Origin: Methyloferula stellata AR4
GTDB taxonomy: Bacteria; Pseudomonadota; Alphaproteobacteria; Rhizobiales; Beijerinckiaceae
Length of the DNA stretch: 64,000 nt
Assembly (NCBI RefSeq): GCF_000385335.1
Contig: NZ_ARWA01000001.1
Location: 4,108,001-4,172,000, forward strand
Reading direction: 5' to 3'
Every line of letters begins with the position of its first letter. Positions within the stretch are counted from its first letter, which is position 1. The notes under the pieces were generated by a model. The model made no database searches and was not told the origin of the DNA. It saw nothing but the letters and a program-made list of their open reading frames with translations. Both the position numbers and the translations under genes were made by a program. Of this stretch, positions 45,501 to 54,055 are shown piece after piece.

Positions 45501-46971
45501 CCTTTTGGTTTACAGCGATCCACGTCTGCTTGAGCAGATGATCCGCAACCTCATCTCGAATGCCTTGAAATACACCAAGCACGGCAAAGTATTGCTCGGT
45601 TGCCGTCGACGCGAAGGGACGCTACGCATCGAGATCTGGGACACAGGAATTGGTATCCCGGAGGCGGAGCTTCAAACGATCTTCGAGGAATACCATCAAC
45701 TCGACAATGCCGCACGGCAACCGAGCCATGGCCTCGGCCTTGGTCTTGCCATCGTGCAACGGCTGTCGGAGTTACTCGACCATCGTATCCGCGTCCGTTC
45801 GCATCTCGGCAAGGGCTCGGTCTTTGCCATCGACGTAGCGCTCCCAGCGAAAGGGACAGCTCCGCAGCTTGAATTTGACCAGCACCGGGGAGATGGCGGG
45901 ATCGCCGAGAGCACAAGACATACGGGCGTGATCCTGGTGGTCGAGGACGATCGCGAAGTGCGCGAACTCCTCGATGTAATCCTGACCGAAGAGGGCCATC
46001 GCCCGGTAATAGCGTCCGACGGCCTCGCGGCGCTGGAGCTGCTGACTCAGCGGGCAATACAACCTGACTTGATCCTCACAGACTATAATCTGCCGAACGG
46101 AATGGATGGGCTCGAAGTCGCTGCGAAAATAAGAGAAAAACTTAATCGCCAAATACCGGTTATCATCCTCACGGGTGATATATCGACGAGCGCTTTGCGA
46201 CGTATCGCCAGCCAAGACTGTGTACAACTCAACAAGCCGGTGAAGTCGATGCAAGTGACGCAGGCCATCCAGCGTCTCCTTCCGATTTTGCAACCCGTAT
46301 CGAAATCTCATCTGCGGCGCGGTTTCAAAGCTGCCCAGAGTCCAGAGGCGGCCGTCATCTTTGTCGTTGATGATGACAACCACCTACGTGAGGGGATTCG
46401 CAGCTTGCTCGAGGCAGACGGACGGGTGGTCGAGGATTATGCATCTTGCGAAGCTTTCCTCGAAGTCTATCGTCCAGACCGCGAAGCGTGCCTCTTGGTC
46501 GATGCCTACCTGCCCGGAATGGGTGGGCTTGAATTGTTGCAGCGGCTACATGATGCGGGACATCGGTTGCCCGCCATCATGATCACCGGCAATAGTGATG
46601 TGCCGATGGCTGTTCAAGCCATGAAGGCAGGTGCTTTGGACTTCATCGAAAAGCCGATCGGGCGCGACGAGCTCCTCGCCTGCGTCGAGAATGCCCTCGA
46701 ACACGCGAGGGATACGAGCAAACTGTCGACCTGGCGCGAGGAAGCCAGGACTCGCATCGCCGGTCTTACTCTGCGGCAACATCAGATCATGGATCTGATT
46801 CTTGCTGGCCACCCCAACAAAAATATAGCAGCGGACCTTGGCATCAGCCAGCGCACGGTCGAGAACCATCGCGCTACGATCATGATGAAGACAGGCTCGA
46901 AGTCACTTCCGGCTTTAGCGCGATTGGCCTTTGCCGCCGGCGGGATTGAGGCCAGTGAGCCACCCGCTTAA
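42541..46971 (+). CDS. CheB-CheR-PAS-histidine kinase-receiver-receiver-LuxR hybrid
   Basis: This 1476-residue protein is one chain with a whole signalling pathway. Order: CheB methylesterase-like (residues 37-225; S45, H72, D164 of the catalytic triad visible), CheR methyltransferase-like (240-500; SAM motif VAGCSTGEETYSLAML near 343), long coiled coil (673-750), PAS (750-860), HisKA with H890 in TASHDLRQPLQAL, HATPase (990-1110; NLISNALKY, HGLGLGLAI), receiver 1 (1130-1250, D1181), receiver 2 (1275-1395, D1321) and LuxR/FixJ-type HTH (1408-1463). The HTH closely resembles FixJ's (LPNK.IA.DL.IS.RTVE.HRA). It is cytoplasmic, with no membrane segment. Start is 42541 or the ATG at 42565. A free response regulator is divergent. 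Confidence 0.95.
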   Translation: MVIKKKCKMRVSLPRQTKAAKPKPVRPPLSAHDLKIFPIVGIGASAGGLEACRKLVEALPIDTGMAFILVQHLDPTHESMMVDLLAGHTRVTVLQAMDGMLIEPDHLYVIPPGTYLSVGNGALHLSQPQAPHGARLPFDFLLHSLAEECGTRAISVILSGTGGDGSLGLKSVKEKGGLVIAQDPGEAAYDGMPRSAIMTGMVDLVLAIEKIPKALIEYNWRTAVAHGHDNSMSSEETQDWLAEIINLLRTKTAHDFTFYKQGTLRRRIERRMGMVGIEAGDTAHYLDRLRSDASELELLAKDLLINVTGFFRDPKVFDHLAEKIIPDLVRGQTDDRPLRIWVAGCSTGEETYSLAMLFREEISAAKRNIKLQLFASDVDPDAVAIAREGLYPETIETNVSQARLARFFSKEEHSYRVLPELRAAVVFTVQDVLADPPFSRLDLVSCRNLLIYLHPDAQAKVISLFHFALREGGILLLGTSETVGESDGRFEVISRPERLYRHIGRLRPGELGFIMSPGDGTRMPTRPGQGPAPTRQAVLADLCRQLVLETYAPAAVLINSKHECLYFLGPTDRYLRLPPGTPTYDLLAMTSNGLRTKLRSAIQQANQKKARVVSSGGKADHDGDLRSFSIAVQPVLSGDEELLLICFIDEPKQDRSRGGPSPPEDMPRIATLEQELEATRIELQGAIRNLEISSEEQKAINEEALSVNEEYQSTNEELLTSKEELQSLNEELTALNGQLQETLERQRTTSNDLQNVLYSTDVATLFLDTNLDIRFYTPATKSLFNVIPSDVGRPLADLNSLAADGTLLSDARTVLKSLAPIEREIEAQGGAWYIRRILPYRTQDNGVEGVVITFADITERRHTADALEAAKRQAEQATVAKSRFLATASHDLRQPLQALSLMRGILEKRIRENRKEEALELVIRLDETAAAMSGMLNTLLDINQIEAGTVHVEMVSFPINDLLDRLRDEFSYQAQAQKLALHVVPCGLLVYSDPRLLEQMIRNLISNALKYTKHGKVLLGCRRREGTLRIEIWDTGIGIPEAELQTIFEEYHQLDNAARQPSHGLGLGLAIVQRLSELLDHRIRVRSHLGKGSVFAIDVALPAKGTAPQLEFDQHRGDGGIAESTRHTGVILVVEDDREVRELLDVILTEEGHRPVIASDGLAALELLTQRAIQPDLILTDYNLPNGMDGLEVAAKIREKLNRQIPVIILTGDISTSALRRIASQDCVQLNKPVKSMQVTQAIQRLLPILQPVSKSHLRRGFKAAQSPEAAVIFVVDDDNHLREGIRSLLEADGRVVEDYASCEAFLEVYRPDREACLLVDAYLPGMGGLELLQRLHDAGHRLPAIMITGNSDVPMAVQAMKAGALDFIEKPIGRDELLACVENALEHARDTSKLSTWREEARTRIAGLTLRQHQIMDLILAGHPNKNIAADLGISQRTVENHRATIMMKTGSKSLPALARLAFAAGGIEASEPPA

Positions 46972-46989
46972 CCTGTGCCCGCTAAGATT

Positions 46990-47012
46990 AAGACCCATCG
47001 CCGCTGGGTCTT
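46990..47012 (+). terminator. Hairpin after the hybrid kinase gene
   Basis: AAGACCCA and TGGGTCTT form an 8-bp stem with a 7-base loop, 19 bases after the stop. The T-run is weak (GTTC), so it may be a weak terminator or a transcript-stabilising hairpin. Confidence 0.5.
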
Positions 47013-47897
47013 GTTCATGCCTTAAAGCGCCTGGCCACTCTCCCGCAAAGCGGGTTCGTTCTTCGGCCCATTCCAGACACTGATGCCGAGCGGCACAATG
47101 ATACTCTTAACGCGATCCAGAGTTGGCTCCGATGATTTGCGTGGCGGCTAAGCCTTAAAACCTCGATTTTGGAGCCTGCCGCAGGATCCCTTCACCCGCT
47201 CCCATTTTTATTAAGGTGCGCATGGCTAGCCGGTTCCGCGCCGTCCTATTCACTTCCGGCGTATATCGCGCTCGCAGGCACTGCCATCTGCCAGGGACTG
47301 CCACCCATCGCCTGGGTCGCCCATCTCGCGAAGCTCGCGTCGGATTATCGCAAGGCCGATGGTTCTTCGTGATTGCACCAAGCATAGGCTCCCTGCTTTG
47401 CGTGCGCTATGGATCATCATCAGTTGTGAAAACCTGTTTCGCACGCGGATCGACGATTAAAGTTCACGCTCATCGAAGTAGTCCCCGCCTAAAATTATAT
47501 TTCAACGTGACAAGCCGATGATAATAGGCCGCGTCATTGACGACTCGAGTTCACGAAAAATTTGATTTGGTAGATGCGACGGCACATCCATCGCGACGGC
47601 TTCGAGAGATTTTTGCAATCGGATCAGAAAGCCCTCTTAACAACGGCGCTCCTCCTCCTATCGCGACGAAACACTGGGATCATTTTAGCCCGCGCAGCCT
47701 GCCGATCAGATTTTAAGGTCGGATCGTCAGCGTCGGAGCAGCGAATTACACTCAATAATTAACGGGCCGCAGGCTGATGAGAAGTACGCTTAGTCATCCG
47801 CATGTCACCACCTAACCCTACAAGGCGCCCGCCTATCCAAGGCCGCTTCCACTTTCAGGCAGCGACGTTCATTTCTTAGCATCATAAAGAGAGTTCC
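47013..47897. other. Gene-free region of about 885 bases
   Basis: The stretch between the hybrid kinase terminator and the first phosphoesterase gene has no frame with conserved features; all are short and of poor composition. One weak match to the FixJ-like element (CGAAGTAGTCCCCG near 47473) was not accepted. It may be the right edge of the metabolic island. Confidence 0.5.
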
Positions 47898-49544
47898 ATG
47901 CAACGACATACTTCCAAGGCGGCGTCCGCCTTTTTTTTGTCGATGCTGCTCGCCGCTAACGGCAGCAGCCCGACCCTGGCAGCGAACCCGCAGGACGCAC
48001 TGTCAACAGCAACTCCGATCAAACACGTCGTCATCATTTTCGGCGAAAATGAATCGTTCGACCATTATTTCGGCACCTACCCGCAGGCAGCAAATCCGGC
48101 CGGCGAACCTGCCTTCACGGCATTGCCGAATACGCCGAGCGTCAACGGGCTGACCTCGGCCCTGCTGACCGCCAATCCGAACGCCGCGAACGCAGGCAAC
48201 GGCACAAACGCGATCAATCCCTTCCGCCTGGATCGCTCGCAGGCCCACACGTCGAGCCAAAATCACGCTTACGGACCAGAGCAAGCGGCCTTTGATAACG
48301 GCGCTATGGACCTGTTTCCGAAGAACACCGGCGCGGCCGGCACCGGCGGCACCGGCGTCTTCAACACCAAGGGCCTCGTGATGGGTTATTACGATGGCAA
48401 CACGGTCACCGCGCTGTGGAATTATGCGCAGCATTTTGCGATGAGCGACAATTCCTACAGCTCGACATTCGGTCCGTCCACGCCCGGCGCTGTCAATCTG
48501 ATCTCGGGACAGACCAATGGCGCAGTTGGTCACCCTGCGAGCAACGGCTCCAATCCCAGCAACAACATCAACAACATTGTCGCCGACGGCCAGGGCGGCT
48601 TTACGATGTACGGCGATAGCGACCCGTTTGGAGATGTCTGCTCCTCGACCACGGCGGCTACGACCGAGATGACCGGCAAGAACGTCGGTGATCTTCTGAA
48701 CGCCAAGAACATCACCTGGGGCTGGTTCGAAGGCGGCTTCAATCTCACCGCAATAAACGCCAATGGCACGACCGGCTGCAAACGGAGCACGTCGTCGGTT
48801 ACCGTCGGTTCCAATGTGACCGATTATAGCCCGCACCATCAGCCGTTCCAATATTATGCTTCGACGCGCAACCTCAACCACACGCGTCCGAGCTCGGTCG
48901 CCGCGATCGGTAAAACGAGCGATGGCGGAGCCAATCATCAGTATGACTTCAACGACTTCATCGCGGCGGTTCAGGCGGGCAATTTCCCGTCGGTCAGCTT
49001 CCTCAAGGCCGCGGCGATCCAGGACGCTCACCCCAGCAATTCGGATCCGATCGACGAGCAGACTTTCGTGGTCAACGTGATCAACTTCCTGCAGAACAGC
49101 CCCGAATGGAGCAGCACGGCAGTGATCATCGCATATGATGACTCGGATGGTTGGTACGACCATGCGAACAATGTCATCAATCCCTCGACCAGCGTGCAGG
49201 ACGCTTTCAACGCGGCCGGACAATGCACCCCGATCGCGGGAACTCCTGGCGCGCTTTCCACGCCGCTGCCGGGCATCAACGGTCAGCCAGTCCAGGGCCG
49301 CTGCGGTTACGGTCCGCGTCAGCCCCTGCTGGTCATCTCGCCCTTCGCGAAGCCGAACTTCGTCGATCATACTTTGACGGACCAGTCGTCGATTCTGCGC
49401 TTCATCGAAGACAATTGGCTTAGCGGCCAGAGGATCGGTCAGGGTTCGTTCGACGCGCTCGCCAATCCAATCACCAACATGTTCGACTTCAATCAGAAGC
49501 CGAATCCGAAGCTGGTCCTCAATCCCAACCTCGGTACGCTCTGA
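47898..49544 (+). CDS. Secreted phosphoesterase-family protein, copy 1
   Basis: This 548-residue protein of the phosphoesterase family includes phospholipase C and acid phosphatase AcpA. It has a signal peptide ending near ANPQDALS (residue 29), then IKHVVIIFGENESFDHYFGTYP, holding the metal/nucleophile Glu-Asn pair, ALWNYAQHFAMSDNSYSSTFGPSTPGAVNLISG, and IAYDDSDGWYDH near residue 412 with metal-binding acidic residues. It probably cleaves phosphate esters or phospholipids outside the cytoplasm. The 49.65 kb peroxidase gene follows after a hairpin. A related second gene is at 51763. The specific substrate is unknown. Confidence 0.88.
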   Translation: MQRHTSKAASAFFLSMLLAANGSSPTLAANPQDALSTATPIKHVVIIFGENESFDHYFGTYPQAANPAGEPAFTALPNTPSVNGLTSALLTANPNAANAGNGTNAINPFRLDRSQAHTSSQNHAYGPEQAAFDNGAMDLFPKNTGAAGTGGTGVFNTKGLVMGYYDGNTVTALWNYAQHFAMSDNSYSSTFGPSTPGAVNLISGQTNGAVGHPASNGSNPSNNINNIVADGQGGFTMYGDSDPFGDVCSSTTAATTEMTGKNVGDLLNAKNITWGWFEGGFNLTAINANGTTGCKRSTSSVTVGSNVTDYSPHHQPFQYYASTRNLNHTRPSSVAAIGKTSDGGANHQYDFNDFIAAVQAGNFPSVSFLKAAAIQDAHPSNSDPIDEQTFVVNVINFLQNSPEWSSTAVIIAYDDSDGWYDHANNVINPSTSVQDAFNAAGQCTPIAGTPGALSTPLPGINGQPVQGRCGYGPRQPLLVISPFAKPNFVDHTLTDQSSILRFIEDNWLSGQRIGQGSFDALANPITNMFDFNQKPNPKLVLNPNLGTL

Positions 49545-49572
49545 TAGCTAAACGACCATGAGCGAGATATCC

Positions 49573-49601
49573 GGGACGGATGGAGATAATCCATCCGTCC
49601 C
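49573..49601 (+). terminator. Strong hairpin after phosphoesterase 1
   Basis: GGGACGGATGGA and TCCATCCGTCCC form a perfect 12-bp stem with a 5-base loop, 29 bases after the stop, followed by AATTTCTT. This is likely a factor-independent terminator, although the T-tract is interrupted. Confidence 0.75.
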
Positions 49602-49649
49602 AATTTCTTAAACTTTGTCCGTTCCTCGACCCCCGTACCGAGTTCTCCG

Positions 49650-51068
49650 ATGAAGCGTTCCTCAGACCTCATGCCGGCCTTTTCCCGCACATGGTTCGCG
49701 CGACTGCCGGTCTTGCTATCCGTCGTGCTGGCGATGCCTTTCGCCGCGGCAGATCCCGTTCCTCCGGCGAGCCAAACCATAAGTCGCGGCTCCAATACTC
49801 CGGTTGAGCTCTCGGCGGTCGCGCAACTGGGACGCAAAATGTTTTTCGACCCGTCATTATCGAGGTCAGGGCAACTCGCCTGCGCGTCATGCCATAGTCC
49901 GGAACATGCCTACGGGCCGCCGAATGATCTCGCGGTGCAGCTCGGCGGACCGGATATGAAACGTGCGGGCCTTCGCGCCGTCCCGTCGCTGCGCTATTTG
50001 GAGCATACCCCGAATTTCTCGATCGGGCCGGGTACCGAATTTGCCGATATCGACCCGCCCGCGTCAGAGGACGCGCCAGCTGCGGTGGCGGTACCGGCGG
50101 GCGATATCAAGGTCGCTTCGGTCGCCAAGGCCGATACCAATAACGCGGCACTCGCCGATGCCGAGGCCAACGTTCCGCAAGGCGGGCTCGACTGGGACGG
50201 CCGGGCCAACACTCTGCAAGAGCAGGCATTGGGACCGCTGCTCGATCCTAATGAAATGGATAATCACAGCGCCGGGGACTTTCTCGAGCGTGTGAAGCGC
50301 GCGCCCTATGCGGAAGACATTAGAAAGCTGTTCGGTGCCAACATTTTCGACCAGCCTAGTCTCGCGGTGGACGAGGCCCTGTTCGCTTTGGTGCGCTTCC
50401 AGTCCGAAGACCCAAGCTTCCATCCCTATGACAGCAAATATGACGCGTTTTTGGCGGGCAAAGCCGTGCTCAGCGACGCAGAGGCGCGTGGTCTCAAGCT
50501 GTTCGAGGATCCGAAGAAAGGCAATTGCTCATCTTGTCATATCGACAAGCCGTCACGCGATGGCCTGTTCCGGCCGGCCTTTACCGACTATCAATTCGAG
50601 GCCTTTGGCGCACCCCGCAATCGCGATATCCCGGCCAATCGTGACCCGCATTATTACGATCTTGGACTCTGCGGCCCAATGCGCAAAGACTATACCGACG
50701 CGGCCCCTTATTGCGGCTTGTTCAAGACTCCTACATTGCGCAATGCAGCGATCCGCAAAGTGTTCTTCCACAATGGCGTCTTTCATTCGCTCGATGACGT
50801 CATGCATTTCTACGTCGAACGTGAAACAAATGCTGCCAAGTGGTATCCGAAGCTGCCGAACGGTGAGATCGATGCCTATGACGACCTGCCGCCGGAATAT
50901 AAGCGTAATGTCGATGTGGCCGATGCACCGTTTGATCGCAAGCAGGGCAACGAACCCGCGCTGAATAATGCGGAAATTGCCGATGTGATCGCCTTCCTGA
51001 ATACGTTGACGGACGGTTATCAGATCGACCAGTTCCAGGCGAAGACGGCACCGGCAACGGCCCGTTAA
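49650..51068 (+). CDS. Di-haem cytochrome c peroxidase/MauG-family protein
   Basis: This 472-residue exported protein has a signal peptide ending near FAAADPVPP (residue 35) and two c-type haem sites: CASCH at residues 78-82 and CSSCH at 293-297. The blocks LGRKMFFDPSLSRSGQLACASCH and GLFKTPTLRNAAIRKVFFHNGVFHSLDDVMHFY are typical of bacterial di-haem peroxidases and MauG relatives. It would reduce peroxide in the periplasm or oxidise a protein partner. The insert between the haems is longer than in E. coli-type YhjA, with an Ala/Asp-rich stretch. No obvious protein substrate such as a MADH subunit is near, so the physiological partner is unknown. Confidence 0.9.
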   Translation: MKRSSDLMPAFSRTWFARLPVLLSVVLAMPFAAADPVPPASQTISRGSNTPVELSAVAQLGRKMFFDPSLSRSGQLACASCHSPEHAYGPPNDLAVQLGGPDMKRAGLRAVPSLRYLEHTPNFSIGPGTEFADIDPPASEDAPAAVAVPAGDIKVASVAKADTNNAALADAEANVPQGGLDWDGRANTLQEQALGPLLDPNEMDNHSAGDFLERVKRAPYAEDIRKLFGANIFDQPSLAVDEALFALVRFQSEDPSFHPYDSKYDAFLAGKAVLSDAEARGLKLFEDPKKGNCSSCHIDKPSRDGLFRPAFTDYQFEAFGAPRNRDIPANRDPHYYDLGLCGPMRKDYTDAAPYCGLFKTPTLRNAAIRKVFFHNGVFHSLDDVMHFYVERETNAAKWYPKLPNGEIDAYDDLPPEYKRNVDVADAPFDRKQGNEPALNNAEIADVIAFLNTLTDGYQIDQFQAKTAPATAR

Positions 51069-51762
51069 AGCGGAACGCGCCAAAGCGATACCTGACGCCA
51101 TAGCCTTCCTCAGATTCGGTTCGCTTTCCGGGAAGTCACTCCTCCGGATCACAAAGGTGAAGAGTCGTCAGGTATAGCGGCGGCGCCCTGCGATGGCTTC
51201 GCGATAAGGTGGTCACGAACGCAGTTTCCAGATCGGTGAGCGTTTCGATCAAAGTAAAGCCGTCGCGGCTATTTCCTCGCACCGCCGCGTCTTCGGGATG
51301 ACAGATACGTTGGTGCAACCGGAACCACGCATTATCCGTACGCGCCCTCTTGGCGGCAACCGAACAAGTCATCCGATAGCAAACTCAGCTTCGCGCTGCC
51401 GGTCGGATTCATGTTCGAGGGCCGGACAACCTGATTGGACTCCGGCAAGTTAAGTTGCGCCGTAGAGAGTTACGTTGTCCACACGATAAGTTGAAACATG
51501 CTTTCGCATGCGTGCTCGCGTATCATAACACCGTTCCGATTTGCATCGTGCACGATATGACGTGCGCGCGCTTATCCCGATTTTGTTTGTATCTTTGATA
51601 TCACAACAACAACATTCGGAAGCGTAAAGCGCTCTTCCGTTGATTTCAAAGTGTCAGCTTCGAATGTCATATCTTTTTAGCCGACATGAAATACCAACGA
51701 TGAATCCCCGTCACGTTTGCGATCTATGGAGCTCTGGTTCAGCAACGTTTGGGGGGGCCTCC
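51069..51762. other. Gene-free region upstream of phosphoesterase 2
   Basis: The 694 bases carry no supported gene. Features seen: a short minus-strand frame (51136-51372) that I think is an artefact of a decayed repeat, and the perfect 12-base palindrome ATCGTGCACGAT at 51545-51556, roughly 210 bases before the next ATG. Confidence 0.5.
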
Positions 51763-53862
51763 ATGAACACCGGTAATTCGTTATTAAAGAAATGCAAGCT
51801 GACGACGGCGCTCAGCACATCGACGCTTGCATTGTCTCTGTCCTTGTTTTCGACGGCCGGCGATACCGCCGGCATCGAGTCCACGATTCAAAGCGCTGTC
51901 CAAAGCGAGATTAATTCTGTCGTCGGCGACATCAAAGGCGCCGCGGGTTCCAAAAATGGCGGAGGCTCCTCGAAGGACGCCGCCGACGCCTTCAAGACCA
52001 AGAGCCCGATCAAGCATGTCATCATATTGATCGGCGAGAATCGCGGTCTCGATCATACGTTCGGCGTCTACAAGCCGAAGGGAAAAGGCCAGACGATTTC
52101 GAACTATCTGTCCAAGGGCATCGTCAAGGCGGACGGTTCGCCCGGCCGCAATTTCTCTCTCGCGCAACAATATTCGGTCGCGGCGCAGCCGGCTTGGTAT
52201 TTCGGTGCGCCGAACAAAGCCAAAACGTTGTACAATACCACAACGAACCTGATGCCTCAGCCGAACACGAACGGCACGCCGACGGCTCAAAGCACAACGG
52301 GCGCTCCGTTCACGAGCACCACGATTGCGAGCGTCGAAAAGGATATCGAGCCCGGCGATCTCGCGCTCCTGACGACCGGCGCGAGCGGACTGCCGCATGG
52401 TGCGCTCGACACGCGCGTGCCGGGCGCCGGCAAGCTGCCGCCGGGACCTTTCGTTCTGCTCGGGTCCAACCTCAATGACGACGATTATACCGGCGACATG
52501 ACGCACCGGTTCTATCAGGCGGCCCAGCAACAAGACTGCAGCCTCGCCAATGCCACGTCGGACAACCCGACCGGCTGTCTCAACGATCTTTTTCCCTTCG
52601 TGATGGCGACCTATTCGGCCAGCAACCAAAGCCAAGGCAATGAAATGGGTTTCCTCAACGCCGAGGAAGAGGAAGCGTCTTTGTTGAAGTCGCTTGCCGA
52701 CCGTTTCGCCATCAGCGACAATTTCCATCAGTCGTTTCTGGGCGGCACGGGCGCCAACCACTTCATGTTCGGCACCGGCGATGCGGGCTTCTGGAGCGAC
52801 GGCAGCGGAAACGCCACGACGCCTCCGTCGAATCTCATCGCCAATCCGAATCCAAAGCCAGGCACCGTCAATCAATATACAGCCGACAACAACTTCAGCG
52901 CTTGCGCCGACGTGACGCAACCGGGCGTGCTCCCGATCGTCAAATATCTCGAAAAATTGCCCTATCCGGCAGAGCCGAACTGCAAGGAAGGCCATTACTA
53001 TATGCTGGACAATACGAACCCCGGCTATCTGCCGAACGGGACGGTTGTGCCAAACCCGGCAGCCAACGGATCGATTCCACCCTCGCCGGTGCGTACGATC
53101 GGTGATTCCCTCACCGAAAAGAACATTTCGTGGGCCTATTTCGGCGGCGCCTATAATGATGCCGTCGCTTTGGCAAACGATGAAGTCGCGGCCAACCCGA
53201 GCAATCCGACCAATCTTTCGGCGGCGGCGGTCAACGATCCGGCGCATGCCATCGGCGTCGCCTACTGCCAGATCTGCAATCCGTTCCAATACTCAACCTC
53301 GATCATGGGCAATGCCACGCAGCGCGCGGCCCATATCAAGGACACGCAGGACCTGGTTGCCGATATCCAAAACAACACGCTTCCCGCGGTTTCCATCGGC
53401 AAGCCCGACGGCCTTCTCGACGGACATCCGCAGAGCTCGAAAATCGATCTGTTCGAAGCCTATGTGCAAAACCTTCTCGATGCTCTTGAGGCCAATCCGC
53501 ATCTCAAGGCCGAGACCGCCGTCTTCATTACTTGGGACGAGGCCGGCGGCTATTACGACTCGGGCTTCATCCAGCCGCTCGATTTCTTCGGCGATGGTCC
53601 CCGCATTCCGCTGATTGCCTTGTCGCCTTACTCAACCGGCGGCACGGTCAATCACAACTATGCGGATCATGTCTCGCTGCTGAAGTTCATCGAGCGCAAT
53701 TGGGGCCTCCAGCCGCTCACCGACCGCAGCCGCGACAATCTTCCCAACCCAACCGCGAAGAAGGCAAATCCCTACGTGCCGACGAATATGCCGGCGCTCG
53801 ACGATTTGTTCGAAATATTCGACTTCGCGGCCGCGCCAAATCTCCAGTCCTACACGGAGTAA
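51763..53862 (+). CDS. Secreted phosphoesterase-family protein, copy 2
   Basis: This 699-residue paralogue of the 47898-49544 product has a signal-like hydrophobic N-terminus (LALSLSLFSTAGDTAGIE), an Ala/Ser/Gly linker, then SPIKHVIILIGENRGLDHTFGVYKPKGKGQ (metal-site Glu-Asn pair), NAEEEEASLLKSLADRFAISDNFHQSFLGGTGANHFMFGTG and FITWDEAGGYYDSG with the second acidic set. It is longer than copy 1, with an inserted middle. It is likely an extracytoplasmic phosphoesterase or phospholipase. The ATG at 51763 is preferred over 51640 because of the GGGGGGG/CC ribosome-type run and its position at the signal sequence. The distant, diverged copy suggests different substrates. Confidence 0.85.
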   Translation: MNTGNSLLKKCKLTTALSTSTLALSLSLFSTAGDTAGIESTIQSAVQSEINSVVGDIKGAAGSKNGGGSSKDAADAFKTKSPIKHVIILIGENRGLDHTFGVYKPKGKGQTISNYLSKGIVKADGSPGRNFSLAQQYSVAAQPAWYFGAPNKAKTLYNTTTNLMPQPNTNGTPTAQSTTGAPFTSTTIASVEKDIEPGDLALLTTGASGLPHGALDTRVPGAGKLPPGPFVLLGSNLNDDDYTGDMTHRFYQAAQQQDCSLANATSDNPTGCLNDLFPFVMATYSASNQSQGNEMGFLNAEEEEASLLKSLADRFAISDNFHQSFLGGTGANHFMFGTGDAGFWSDGSGNATTPPSNLIANPNPKPGTVNQYTADNNFSACADVTQPGVLPIVKYLEKLPYPAEPNCKEGHYYMLDNTNPGYLPNGTVVPNPAANGSIPPSPVRTIGDSLTEKNISWAYFGGAYNDAVALANDEVAANPSNPTNLSAAAVNDPAHAIGVAYCQICNPFQYSTSIMGNATQRAAHIKDTQDLVADIQNNTLPAVSIGKPDGLLDGHPQSSKIDLFEAYVQNLLDALEANPHLKAETAVFITWDEAGGYYDSGFIQPLDFFGDGPRIPLIALSPYSTGGTVNHNYADHVSLLKFIERNWGLQPLTDRSRDNLPNPTAKKANPYVPTNMPALDDLFEIFDFAAAPNLQSYTE

Positions 53863-53916
53863 TAGCAGCGTGATCGCGCATCGCGCTCGGGCATGCGCGT
53901 GATCTCAAGCGGCAAG

Positions 53917-53946
53917 CGCCGACCGGCCGTCTCAAGCCGGTCGGCG
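53917..53946 (+). terminator. GC-rich hairpin after phosphoesterase 2
   Basis: CGCCGACCGGC and GCCGGTCGGCG form an 11-bp perfect stem with loop CGTCTCAA, 54 bases after the stop. There is no T-run (TCATAT follows), so it is a probable rather than certain terminator. Confidence 0.6.
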
Positions 53947-54055
53947 TCATATGATTGCAATGAAAATAGGATGCAAAGATCAGATTGGTGTCGGTCCCAT
54001 ATCTTTGGATCGGTCATGTCGATTGCCTGCCAAGGCTTTTTGATTACCCGGTGCC

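Noticed and set aside
47460-47490. Possible sixth FixJ-like box (CGAAGTAGTCCCCG)
   Set aside because: Three or more mismatches to the consensus core TTTCC and no nearby gene in a sensible position.
48003-49370. 455-codon open frame antisense to phosphoesterase 1
   Set aside because: It is a GC-biased shadow: Arg/Gly/Val rich with no conserved motif, lying wholly opposite a well-supported secreted protein.
51784-53289. 501-codon open frame antisense to phosphoesterase 2
   Set aside because: Same reason; Arg- and Val-rich, no domain, mirror of a supported gene.
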